Shown: positions 38,242 to 50,400 of the stretch, piece by piece | Numbering within the stretch: the first letter of the stretch is position 1 | Layout of the letters: every line of letters starts with the position of its first letter | Assembly: GCF_000524195.1 (NCBI RefSeq) | Contig: NW_020170410.1 | Coordinates: forward strand, 862,742-926,741 | Source of the DNA: Echinococcus granulosus | Taxonomy: Eukaryota > Platyhelminthes > Cestoda > Cyclophyllidea > Taeniidae | DNA length: 64,000 nucleotides | Direction of reading: 5' to 3' | Translations under genes and position numbers: made by a program | Notes under the pieces: generated by a model | What the model was told of the DNA's origin: nothing | Database searches by the model: none | What the model saw: the letters and a program-made list of their open reading frames with translations, nothing else

Positions 38242-39180
38242 CTAACTGGCGGTCTGTTCCTGCACTGAAGCGCTTATAACAACCGGCAAAATGGATGGGG
38301 CAGGCGTAACGGAAGCGGTAGCAGAGGGCATCGAATACGATGAAGCCACACTAGCATCGGTAGTTACCGTTGCCACTGACGTCGGTGTCATCGGGTTCGT
38401 CGAAACAATCACATTAGGCGCCGGTGTTTCCAACAGGCGTCGATGAAAGCCCTGAAGAGCTGCCAATGCTCTGTTGTCCTCCTCCTCAATCAAATTAAAC
38501 CGTGAAGTGAAGGCGAAGAAGTGTTTCGCGATAGTGTTCATATGGGCCACTAGATCCAGCTGCTCCAGATGGTTCACATGGGCGGTATAGATGTGTACGA
38601 GGCAGAGCAACAGTTTGCGGCAAATGCGGGCCGCCTCTTCGCGCAAATCGGAAGGCGAAAAGGCCTGGCCCTGTCTAACAGGGAATATTCGCGCCGATTG
38701 TATCGCATCATTGCACTCAGAGAGTATGAGACTGATCACCTGACGTACGGGTTTCTTCGTCTGCACAAAGGAGTCGGTGAATTCTACATCGTCGGTGGCT
38801 TTTGAGGGGCTACTGCTACCACCTCCACGACACAAACAAACCTCGTAGAGGGGATCGAAAATGCTGCAGAGGTTCTCGACCAGTCCAATTGTGTGGACGG
38901 CGATCCATTCATCCTCTTCCAGAGGATGCTCGGGTTCCACAAGGAAAGGAAAATCGACAGGAGTGTTACCGGCGGCGGCGAGAGAGAGTTGCTGACGCAG
39001 GAAGGAGGGTTTGAGGTAAGGCGGTGGTGAAGGTGGAGGAGGCGAGGGAGAAGAATGTACGTCTGAGGGAGTCGATGTAGTGGTAGCTGAGATGATGGCA
39101 GTAGCGGAGTTCGGGGACGACATGGAACCACTAATTAGACCACGACTGACACCTCGAGCCTTACCCATCAACCACTCCAT
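38242..39180 (-). CDS. MOB2: MOB2-like kinase activator, divergent
   Basis: MOB2 proteins bind NDR kinases and compete with MOB1. This is one uninterrupted exon of 312 residues. I chose ATG 39180 because the product opens MEWLMGK, which matches the MDWLMGK start of human MOB2. Mob-fold blocks follow: EEDEWIAVHTIGLVENL (88-104), a helix RICRKLLLCLVHIYTAH (185-201) with the zinc-ligand pair His196/His201, and AHMNTIAKHFFAFTSRFNLI (212-231). A Ser/Thr/Pro-rich insert (about 15-56) precedes the fold, and a Thr/Val/Ala-rich tail (about 251-312) follows it. The Cys-x4-Cys half of the zinc site is reduced to CLC (115-117), and the usual segment after it is replaced by a Gly/Ser stretch. It could instead be another MOB class that kept the MOB2 start. 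Confidence 0.85.
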   Translation of the reverse strand: MEWLMGKARGVSRGLISGSMSSPNSATAIISATTTSTPSDVHSSPSPPPPSPPPYLKPSFLRQQLSLAAAGNTPVDFPFLVEPEHPLEEDEWIAVHTIGLVENLCSIFDPLYEVCLCRGGGSSSPSKATDDVEFTDSFVQTKKPVRQVISLILSECNDAIQSARIFPVRQGQAFSPSDLREEAARICRKLLLCLVHIYTAHVNHLEQLDLVAHMNTIAKHFFAFTSRFNLIEEEDNRALAALQGFHRRLLETPAPNVIVSTNPMTPTSVATVTTDASVASSYSMPSATASVTPAPSILPVVISASVQEQTAS

Positions 39181-40329
39181 TACGAATAGTGCAGGTTCAG
39201 CTAAAGTGAATGGTTGAGAACACAATCATGTACTTTTCAATTGGAACACGCTAACAGTCTGATGCTAACTGGAGACCACCAGGTGACAGCATGTGACAGC
39301 TTACCTCGCCTTGACAAAGTAGTTTAAAGAAAGATAATAGCTTGTAAAAAGGGTAGGTTTTGCCGTAATTACTGGATTATGGATATCGAACACAGCTGTT
39401 TTACGGCGAATAATCAAAGACCTGGGACGATTTAAGGGTGGCTTAGATTGGAAAAAGGTCTAAGAGAGCTAACCGATTCCAAATAAATGACTTGCTAAGA
39501 TTAGTGATGGATTAGTAAATAAGAATAAGGAAAACACATAAACAAGCTACAAAGCACAGAAGGTAAAGTAATATGGAAGAACGCTGACGTCGTTTAATAT
39601 ATACTAAGGACGGAATGAAGCGAAAGGCATGGTGATTGACTAGTGACATTTGGAAATGCTAGGAAAGTATCATACAAGGGAGAAAGGCACATGCCGACCC
39701 ACCCCGTGAATCTAGGTATCAGGACGCCTCATAAATTTAAAACTATCGCTTTAGAGGGGCACATTTATACAAGGCACAGGCCGACTTATGAGAGCTTGTG
39801 ACAAAATAAGCAAGCTTTCCAGTAATACTTTTTTACTTGACACATAGCTTTTAATTAAATGTGAAAAAGACTAAAGGGAAGTTTTTGTTCTCTAATGAAA
39901 TCCGTTAATAAATTTGCTGCTTTCTTCTGTCTTTTATGACAGAAATAACCAAAACATTTGATTTCACTAAAGATTTACAAGTTGCCAGCAAATGACTGCT
40001 TTTGTTTTGTTTTGATATCATAAACGATATTTTCATGAGGAGACCCAGTTACTTTTTCTGAATTTACGGTATGGCTTTAATCAGACTAATTGTATGCTTA
40101 ATTAAATAAAGGCTCTTTTCTTAAATTATGATCAAGTGAGCACCAATAAAGCGATTTGCAAATGTCTTCATAGCTTTCGTTTAAATACAGGAACTGTTCA
40201 CCTGGCACGCGGATTAAGTATACAATAATATCTGCTTGTCATCATTATATATCACCTGTGTTGAACTGATATTTTCAACCGTACATTCTACTAGACTAAA
40301 AATTTATTGCCCGAAGGTTATAATCCTAC
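39181..40329. other. Intergenic, upstream of MOB2
   Basis: AT-rich sequence with no supported exon. It should include the MOB2 promoter and 5' UTR. A possible acceptor (cactttag) lies 30 bases upstream of the MOB2 ATG, so a 5' non-coding exon or trans-splicing is possible. Confidence 0.45.
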
Positions 40330-41350
40330 TTTGTGGTCTCCTAGCTCTTTCCGTCGGTGGTAACGCACGTTCTACGGTACATTGGCCTATTACGATTTCA
40401 GGTAGACTCGGGGGCTACGCTTGTGACAGAGGCCAACAAACTTGGTCAAAGCATGACTTTCCAGATTTAAAAGCTCCAGAATTCTAGAAGGCCCTCTGTC
40501 GCAGACGGATGAATCTGCTAAGCCTACTAGTAGGTTTAAAAATGATGTCTGCCTTTGCCATGGACTCCGTTTCTACTTTCTTCAACAGAGCTATTAACAA
40601 GCGAAGCAACAACAGACTTGAAAGTTTGGGAATTTCTATTATGTAACTGTCTATGGTGTCTGTACGGAGATGTTAACCACTTTGTGGCCCTACTGGCTGA
40701 ATAAAATCCAGGTGATTGGGTAACAGTGAAATAGGAACAAAGTGACAAAGAGGATTGAGAGCGAAAGATTAGACCCGTGGCTCCTTATTAAATTCTAATT
40801 TATGCTCAACAGGTGTGCTTTAGGCCAGTGTTTTTGTGAATAGTGATTGGCATATGAGATGCCCTTCCTGTAGAGCCTGGTCTGGTCTTGATCGATGTGG
40901 AGCCAGTGCATTTCCCTTCCCAATACAGTTCACAAGTAAGACGCAACTACAGATACAATGGAACTGTTGAGATATATCAGTGACGTTAGGATGTCATGCC
41001 TTCTTGCATGCAAGAAAATTGAGTGATTGGCACTGCTATTTCAATGGTGGTTTCTAGAGCACCGACTGCATCGTGATGAGCGGCGCCAGAGATTGACCAA
41101 GGGGAGCGTCGGGAATAACGCTTAAAAAAGGAGGGAATTATGCAGTAAGTAGATAGTTTAACTGTGTGCTTAACCAGGCTGGATGTCTAGTCTTTGCAAG
41201 TTGTGCTTTCACTCTGCAATCTGGAGTTCGGGCCATGATGACAGCCAATTAGCTCCTCTCCGCGTTGGTAGTATGATTTACCATACGGCTTTGGCTTATC
41301 ACAACTTTGAAAAGAATCTTGGGTGCCACGTTAGCAACCGATTTACTCAT
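40330..41350 (+). mobile_element. Decayed terminal-repeat element, copy E
   Basis: The interior matches copies A and C: agagctattaacaagcg, taggccagtgtttttgtg, agattgaccaaggggagcg. The 3' terminal repeat at about 41190-41350 is recognisable (gttcgggccatg, gaatcttgggtgcc). The 5' one at about 40330-40440 is strongly diverged (tttcaggtagactcgggggct). No coding capacity. Boundaries are approximate. Confidence 0.5.
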
Positions 41351-42212
41351 AGAAGTACCATAAGGCTTTTAGGTCTGGAAGCGTCGTTGCCACGATTCCG
41401 CAAAAGGGCAGCAAGTTTTAAAGAAGAGGCAGCATGAATACATCTTTACGTCACTTGTGTTAGAATCAAATCGCTCGACCCAGAGGACTCATCAAGTAAC
41501 AAAACAAATAGTAGCATACTCCTATCCGTCACCTTCCACACGCCACAAATAAATGCCCACAAGCTCTACAAGTGATTGATCTGAAGGATTAAAAAACTTC
41601 CTTGTCAACTCCAGTATCACAACAACCGAACCATGCTCCCCTAAAAGCATTTTACAAAATTAGGAAAGAGAATATCTCTTTGATCAATTTATGGCTCCAT
41701 ATTGAAAATTAAAGTCATGAAACATGAAAAAAGTGAGAGTAAAAGCACTAAGGTCTCAAAGGGGTCAAAAAGTTAGTCGGATGAGCCAATGGAAGCATGG
41801 GGTGCTAAAACCTGATAAATGAATACAACCCGAGTGACTTGACCCTCTGGCCAAGGAGAGAGGAGGAATGGAGAAGAAGGGAGGGGGATGTACAAGTTGC
41901 TCTGTCAACGTGGGCATGTTAGCTTGCCTGATATGCATGTGGTGGAGGGGACCAATCTTCTCCTATTTCGATCTTTGTATAATAGCTTGGATCAAACCCA
42001 AGAGAAGGTTGGGAAAAGAAGCTTGCAAACTCACAACCCATAATGGTTCTTACGACAAAGTTCTACGTTCGCCTCACTTTCTTCAATGCATCTAACTGAT
42101 GTGTACAGTAAAGTAAATGGGAAATTTACTTTGATTTTGGGATCTCTTTGGTCACTGGCCGGGAACTTACAGGCTGCATGGAGGTGGAGGCTTCTTCAAC
42201 AGATTGGAACAG
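41351..42212. other. Intergenic, downstream of the spectraplakin stop
   Basis: No supported gene. The side next to 42212 should hold the spectraplakin 3' UTR. The plus-strand frame at 41868-42095 has no recognised domain. Confidence 0.5.
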
Positions 42213-44471
42213 CTAGGATTTTCCTCGAAATCTTTCATTGTTGATTTCTCTCCTAAAGGAGGCAACGGTTGTTCTAGTCCGGGACAAGGCGGTCCCTGGA
42301 TGTGATTCTGTTGTATGACCGATGCTAACTTGAGAACCTGAGTGAGGAAGATTCGTTTCACAACTGGCCACTTCAGGTTGTTGTGGAGACGTAACTCTTG
42401 GGAGTGGCAATTGCAAGTGGCTCTGAGTCAATGTAGTACTTGTAGCAGTCGTCAAATCCGGCTCCACCTCTTCGTTCTGCGACAACGATGTCAGTCTCGG
42501 ATCGTCGCCTTCATAGCGCTCTAAAATTGACGATAGGTGACTGAGACTAGCTTGCTGTTGAAAATCGACTTCTGTTGAGCTAGACACTGACTCTTCAGCT
42601 GGGTTCAGATTGGTAACATTCATGCCGGAAGCACGGGAGGAGCCCTTCCTGTCTTCAGGGAGTTCGGGAAGGCTACTGCTGGGGGAGGTTGGGGGGATAG
42701 TGGCTTCAGTCTCCAATTCAACAGGCTCGGTGCAAGGGGAGGGATGGCTTCCTCCGGGAACAGATTGCTCAACTATTGGCAGGGAATGAGCGGATGAAGA
42801 CAGCGAACTTTGACAAAAAGAGACCAGAGAGTTCGCTTTCCTCCGGGAGGCTAATACCAAAGTAAAAAATACAGGGGATTTACATTCATGCCCACCTTTC
42901 ATGAGATCGTACCGTTTGCACGCCATTCCCAGTACAATTCGAACAAAATTTTACGCGTTCCCAAAGTCCCATCATCTAGACGTTAATTTCAGAAAGAAAC
43001 TCAATGGGAATTTAGATGAATCAAATTCCAGAAACGAAAATTATCGATAGAAAATGAATGGAGTGCTAGAAACTGTAATGAATGAATTTGCAACCTACAA
43101 ATTCTGGAAAACACCCAGTACAAGGGAGGAGAATTATTTTGTATGCTACAGCAAGAAATACTCTGAAAAATACTCCCGAATGTCTCGGAGTATTTAACAA
43201 GTCCATCGCCTCTGGATTTCCATTATCACAATATAGTTTGGCATGCCTGATCTGTTTGTGCATCCATTAATCCCTATACTTTTCAAACTGACTACATACT
43301 GGGATAACACTCTGGCGTCATTAGGATCAAGACTTCATTGTAATTTGTTGATACTTGGAATGAGATTATTGGAAATGCTGGACGTGTCAAACCCCGTATT
43401 GTACTTAAGCGATCACCGTGTGATAGGCGAATAACACTAAATGGACTATTAGAATCCCCTTCAACCTACCAACAATTGGAAGACTGCTTCGAACCGGAAC
43501 TCGATGCCCTTCTTTTTTGTTAAGGTGATCCATTCCGCGCGTTGGCACTGGAGAGGTACACATGAAAGGAATGGCGCCAGACATACTGGCATGTCGCGGA
43601 TTAGATCGCCTCGACGAGGACCTTGGCATATTGTCCAGGTGTCCACTGCAAGTGGGGTCGGTACAAGTAACAGAAGCCGAGCTACCGTCTCGAAAACGTG
43701 GATGGAATCTGAGCATCATGTGAGTTTGATCCTCAGGAAAGCCAGCATCTTTGCGCTCTGACTCACTACCCGCCCAAAACGTGGCTGAAGAAAAAAAGTC
43801 AGACAAACGCAGGCATTAATTTTTCTCTGCACACAGGGTTTTACGTTTCTACTACCCACAGCAAAGCACACAGAGAGACTCGATCAAGAAGAGCTTCATG
43901 CAGAAGTGACGATAGCTCGTACAGAAACCATGCAGAACATGTCCGACAATAGTAAGCTACTCTGGCATGCAGTATTTTCTCACCATTTACGAGTCTATGT
44001 GCAGTTGAAAGTATGTGTGGATGTACAGGTGAAAAAACGTAGGGAATGACAAGCACTACTGCCTGCCACCACGTCTACTGGAAGAAAGACTTGGTCTTGT
44101 CGAAGTGCTGGAGGAATCTGATTTAACTGACTGGGTTTTCTGCTTTCTCGGACGTCTGATAATCATGGCCTGTAGACTTCGTCCCCTACGAGAGGGGGAT
44201 TGTGTGGTAGCCTCGGTGTTTGTCATAGTAATGGTTTGAGGCATCACGATGTAGAACTCCCCACTCCTGGAGGTTTCATTCAAGTCTCGGTCATCCCTAC
44301 GACACCAATGACTTCGCCGCGGTCCACTCGAATTGGGAGTGAGTTGTGGCAGCGAGGTAGCTAGGTGTTTTGGAATGAGCTTCAGCTCTCGTGGTGCATT
44401 AACGTCATCAGTAGGACTTGTAGAGGCCACTGCTGCCATGTCGGCCAGGCTTGACAGTGCGTCACTGTGGG
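42213..44471 (-). CDS. Spectraplakin C-terminal tail exons (Ser/Arg/Pro-rich)
   Basis: Three exons follow the GAS2 domain: 44471-about 44070, 43784-43470 and 42850-42213. Phases match (one carried base at each join). The encoded tail is low in predicted structure and rich in Ser, Arg, Pro and Thr, with basic clusters such as RRPRKQK and SSSRR. This resembles the basic Gly-Ser-Arg tails that help family members hold microtubules. The only EB-type core I noticed is SSLP (twice), and I saw no canonical SxIP. The last exon ends with a TAG at 42213. Homology of the tail itself is weak, so membership rests on splice phase, strand and position. Introns 42851-43469 and 44472-45541 hold nothing recognisable. 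Confidence 0.78.
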
Positions 44472-47400
44472 CTGATTAGAAGCATAAATACCTCTCATTA
44501 AGCAAGCTTGTAAAGTCCGCTTTCTAAACCCTAATCATGCATCATAAGTCAAAGCAATTACCATCATCCTGTTTACCCTTCTTATCCCAAATCTTCCTCC
44601 CTGTCAACATGATAAAGTTGCCTTATCTGCGTCTAGTGTTAGCTTTGACGCTAAAATGACGCGGCATATTCAAAGTTATATGACGGACAAACTCGGGGAC
44701 CACTTTTGGATCAAATTACACATTCATTGCAAAGTCATTGTATCATTGTTCGTCCAACGTAGCTAAATCTAAGGTTCTAGTACGCCCCATCGTAGTAAAG
44801 AAGTCCAGGTTAGTCCAAGTGGATGATCGAATAACAATGGAGTGGAAAATGATTAGGATGAGCATGTCAGAGGACTTCCTCATATGATTCGATTCACTTC
44901 AATAGATTTTGTATTTGAAGAAGGAATAGATCAACAATACGGTAAAAACCAACTTCTCCAATGGTAAAAAGAGACTTTGAGAAAAGCAAGAATAAGCATT
45001 CAACGGAAAGATGGTTAAATTAACCCAAAAGGAAGTCAAAAAGAGGTTAATTAAATCCACTACAACATAATGCAATCTTTAAGTGATACAATGAATGACA
45101 CCGCACCTAGTCTGAGGGCTGAATGACCACGTAAGTCCCTTTTGTCACATCTCCACACAACTTACACAATTTTCCTCGTTCTGTCTCCTCATCCGTATAG
45201 AAACAAACTGTACCAAGTGGAAAATGTCATTGAGATGGCAACATTTTATTTGAAAGTAAAACTGAAAACACAAAGAACTCTGTTATTTATCAATGTCATT
45301 CATTCAGACAGTGAAAATATGGATAATAGTCTGGTGTATTTTAAATGAAATTGTTACAAGAGTGTGTTAGCATCAGTTCGTGTGGGACCTCAACAACAAA
45401 TGGCCCTTCTATCGCTGACAAGCATAACAATTTATTAAACCCACGGCCTAGCGTCAACTCAACAATACTCATGACATTTCACTTTAATAGTCTCAGGTGA
45501 GAGAAAAGTCGCAAATGTAATAAAAAATAGTACGTTCCTACCTCTGCAAGGGTCATTCTTTACCAGGAATTCTGTCAGAGGCGTCCATCCACCACCTACC
45601 CGTACCATCACATTACTTCGCAGAATTCGCACCAGTCTCAGCTTTTGGGAGTCACCAAACTGGTAATGAAAGAGAAACACAATCAACGCATTCCCAATCT
45701 TAACAAACAAAATAAAGTGAATGAGGCAGTGAAACTCACTTTGTACATGTTGCCATTGATTTTGCTGATGCGGTAGGTGTTATGACAAGTGCACAGGTTG
45801 GTTTGATGTTTAGCCTCATGCTCAATGGCACTTCCCTCGATTTTTGACAAATCTAAGTGCTGTGATTTCGGCACTGTGGTAGAACGCAGAGCTGTGTTGA
45901 ATTTCTTCATGTCGATATATCCGTCACCATTTGCATCTACTATGCTCGCCACAACCTCCAACTCTAGTCGAGACGTTGGAAATTCTAAAAATCGGGAAGA
46001 TAAAGCAGTTAGGCAACAAAAAATTATAAAAAAGCTGGGAAAAAAAGCGGGTATTTACTTGATTCTAGTATGGCATTCACAAATTCATCTCGCGAAAGAC
46101 GTCCGTCTCGATCCAAGTCATATCGATGGAACATATCAATGAGGCGCGCCTTCTTGCTATTCATCCAATCTAAATATCGCCGTCTCCAGTTACCAAAATC
46201 AAACGTCTTCAGTTTTTCCACCTCGTTTGCATGCGCCAAACGCTCCTCCAGCGCTATTTGGCGTGCTTTCACGATCCTCACCACCCTGTCCCACTTTTCA
46301 CACATCTCATTTACCCGTACACTTGCGTAGGCTTGTCCTTGATCTCTTGGTAGATGTTCCAAAGCTTTGCCCTTACTGTTAGCTTGCCGTTTCTTGTCAA
46401 CATCGGATTTACGTGCATGTTTCAGCACTTCATCTCGTTGGGAACGTCGTTTTTCTAGCTCTGATTCAATCTGACCGACTTCTACTAGCAGTCGCTCCAC
46501 TTGGGATGTATCGATCTCAAATCCAATTGAACCACTCTCAAAACGACTCGAGGAGCTGGAGGAGATCTCTGACGTGACGTCGACTGAGAGTGGACCCATG
46601 GAAATCGTCGGTTGAACATACATACGATCGGAGGATAGGATGACCTCCGTTGTGTTAAGCCAGCTTATTAGTGCGTCTAGGGTCAGTCGACGTTCACGTT
46701 GATCTTTCCATAGCTGCGCCAATTTCGCTTCCCGTTTCTGCGACCAGTCTAGAATCTATGAAACACAAATATTCCGGTCAGAATAGAGGGACTATAGCAT
46801 GAGGAAATCTACATGGGGCCAGATGCTCACCTCCTCCCACCGTGTGTTCACAGCGTTCATCCATTGGCGAATTCTGGAAGCTCCATCGAGATTGTTCTTG
46901 CACTCCGAGAGAATTCGATTTCCCCGAGCTAGGCAGTCACATACACGGGATTCTTGAGCAGCCATACCCGAAGTTACGGCAGCCGCCTCCGTGTTCACCG
47001 ACTTCTCCTCAGAAAGCGGATCTGTAGAGTCCATCACACAAGGGTCATCACTCTCAGAAAGAGCGCTCAATTTACGCAGTGTGTACTCAGCCCCTGCACA
47101 GTAGTCGAAGACGTCTTGGCAGGACTTTTGGAATTCCTCGGCCTTAAGAGAGTTAAGAAAAGAAAAAGCACTTTTAGCCACTAAACATTAAAAGACACGA
47201 GGTATAATTTAACACACTTTCCACCAAATTCACAGGGAGAATTCGATCACCACGGCTGATTTGTTTTGATTTTCTGATACAACCCCAAGTGTCATTAGAT
47301 TTTGACCGATTCAACCACTGGCCAACCAATAAAAAAAGTAATTTTCTCAAGAAAAAGGACGTCCTATATCAATTTTACTGCTTTAGCTTCAACTAGTCCG

Positions 47401-50400
47401 TACGCTGCACGATTTGGTGTGGCAACATACCATGAAATGGTGAAGAACACGTCACATACTGGTGACGCCAAGATCAGATGAGGTAATCGTGGCAGCACAT
47501 ATATTTGGCACTAAGAACCAGCGTATTAACCAGCCACTACTGTGGAACCTAATGGCTAACACTCCAAACTACAACATCTCGGAACTGTACTGCTTCGATT
47601 AAAATACGGGAATCCCATTTAAACAACAGTTTTTGTCTCTAGACTGCTTCATTGTTAGAAGAAATTGTCGGGAACAGCAAAACAATTAACCTCCATATTA
47701 TAAAGCACATTTGTGAAGATCTTTTTTCCTAAAAAAGTGCATTGGAGAGTAATTTTTTGATACAAATTCAAATTATAAGCTTACGTTTTTGCGAGCCAAC
47801 TTGAGATTATCTGAGCGTGCTTTGGCTTTCAGCTGAACCTTTGTCCATTGAGCATTGAGTCCTGCCAGCTGCTCCTGCATCACGATGGAGTCAGTCAACC
47901 CGGCAGCATCACTACTTCCCTCTGGTCTGCATTTGGTTAGCAGTTGGGATGCTGCAGTCTGTAATTTTGTCACAGAAGCCTCCCTTTCCTGCAGCTGGGC
48001 TAGCAAGTTCCGGTGGGCCTCTTCCAGTTGCTAAACGGGCGAAATTACTCCAAAGGTAGGATATGTAGAATGAATTACCATCAAAGGGAGAAAATTGGAT
48101 ATTAGAATTTAATAGAATCGAATAGTCTACATTTGGTGCTCAAATAGACCAAGGCCTTGACTAGTGCCTCACCTTTACAGTTTCAACATCTCCACCACAG
48201 CCTTTCTTCTCGTTATCGTCTAGAAGACTGTCAATTTTGTTGATCCATTCAAAGAGCGAAACAAATGCATCTTTGTACTGGCCAGAACGCAGTAGAGCTT
48301 CTTCGAGAACCTTTTGCCTGAAGAATGCCAAAGAGAAGCGAGTTACGAACGTTTTTTATACGAACTCAGGAGGAATTAACTAATTTCTACCCACTTTTCA
48401 AGCGACTTGGTACAAACTGCGTTCCAGAAGTACTTCAATTCACTCAACATGCAGTTCAATTCAATGAGGTCATCTCGGGGTGCCTTGTCCTTCACTTTGA
48501 TAAGGTGTCTTCTTATCGCGTCGTAGGTGGCACTGTGAGCACCCAATTCGCGCTGGAACTCACGATGTTGAGTCAGTTCGCGCAGGAGAACGTCCGGTTG
48601 GGTACTTACTGAGCACCAACTGCTTTCCTGGAGTCGTGTGTTCAGTTCCTCCTTCAGCCAATCTGTCAGTTCCTCCCATACTGACATCAGTTTTTGCGAT
48701 TCCTGCAAAAGAAGATAAAAAGAAATAAACACCAAACTTGGGTCACAATGCTAGCATTTAGCCTAGCCTGAGTCGAAAAAATGTAGGAACTCACTATTAC
48801 TAGAGAGACTTGAACTGATAGAACACGAGAAAATCGCTTGAACGAATTAACATTTTTACCATAGTTTCTCATTCTATATAATCGTACCCGCAATTTTATG
48901 AAGTTTTAAAAGTTTATGTGATGGTCTTTAGCATTCACACCTAATGGTGGTACACGGGAAAACTTTTCAGAGGTCTTTTTAATGGGGTTAGGCAAAATAG
49001 AGGAACAATTGAACCCAGTGGTCAGTGATTGAACTAAATGCATTAATTTTTAAGCAGGAGTGTAGAAATAATACAATATTACCCAACATCATTTCCAGAG
49101 AGCGCGATTTGGACTAAAAAGGGTTATTTCCATTAAGTTGAGGATAGCCAAGTGTGTAAAGCTTGGCGGAATCACCAGTAAGAACGGAAACACTAATTCC
49201 TTGGATCAGTTTTCTACATTTAAAGAATCAACTTTTATAAATAAAGTTGGAAAATAAACAACCTCTAATTCGAAGATAGTACATGAACTTTAAAGTTTAC
49301 TGAGTGACTGTGATAGTGGTGATTTCCCCCCTTCGTAGAAGTTCAACCCAAGAGCCGAAACGAGATTTTGTATCTCATAACGGCAGAAATTTGAAAAATT
49401 ATCTCCAAGGAATTGATTAATTGCCTGATTCTTCACTGAAAAAGCTATCAAAACTGTGCCAAGCAGATGAGAATTAGTCGCACATCCAATAAGCGACGAA
49501 ACTAGAACCTCGGGAAAGTCAGGAAAATTGCAGTAAACGTAGCCATTCGGCATAAACGCTACCAGCGAAAGAAGGGGCACAAATTGGGCAAAGAAATCAC
49601 CTTGAAGGCCGCAGCGAACTGTCGATTCCTGTCAGCACTTTTCTGGAACAGCTTCTCCCACCTCGAGTGGGCGCTGGCTAGGAGGTTTTTCACGAGCACC
49701 ACATCCTGTTCCAACGCATTCGATCCAATAAACACAACCGCTCGATCGAGTGGTGTTAGAGCGGCCTCGCGCTTTGAAGCGATCTCCTGTCGCAGAGCTA
49801 CTTGTGCAGGAAGTTGAAGCTGTAGTGTAGAGGGAACAAACGAGATAGTGGGTGCATGGTTTATTCGACGTTCAGCCTGTGTGAGCCATTGAATGAAGTC
49901 CCCGAGGTCGTTGTGGAAAGCCGCAACTCGTGCGACACCCGACTGCACTTGTTTGAGGCGCTCCTGTGCCTGTGCGGCCAGTTGTGCTTGTTGCTGACTC
50001 AGGCTGTCAAGATGGTCCACGAGATGATCACGTGTACTACTGGCGGATGCTAGCAGACCAGCTGAGGATGCGTGCAGATCACCAATCTAGATAAAAAAAA
50101 TACGGAATCAGATGCAAAATTACCTGAGAATCTTCGTTAATTGGCAAGACCTGACTCTTTTATCCTCTTTTATGATAGGTGAATTCCGGCATAACCATAA
50201 AACGAATGCATGAACTCAGTCCAATTCCATGGTGCGTTGTTCCAAAGAATTGAACTTATTTGTCAAATCTGCATGTCATCCATGCTGTTAAACTATGCTT
50301 GAAGAATCAGAATTCTCCTTAATGCATTTATTTTAGTTTCTGTACTCCTTTAGGTACCTGTCTGCCGAGCTTTTCCACCGAATTATGCAATTGAAGGAAT

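Noticed and set aside
38790..38830. A hidden mini-intron in MOB2 near the CLC motif
   Set aside because: The only GT...AG span there is under 30 bases, has no pyrimidine tract and would break the frame.
39178..39225. A longer MOB2 start at 39225
   Set aside because: That codon is TTG. ATG 39180 gives the MEWLMGK start that matches MOB2.
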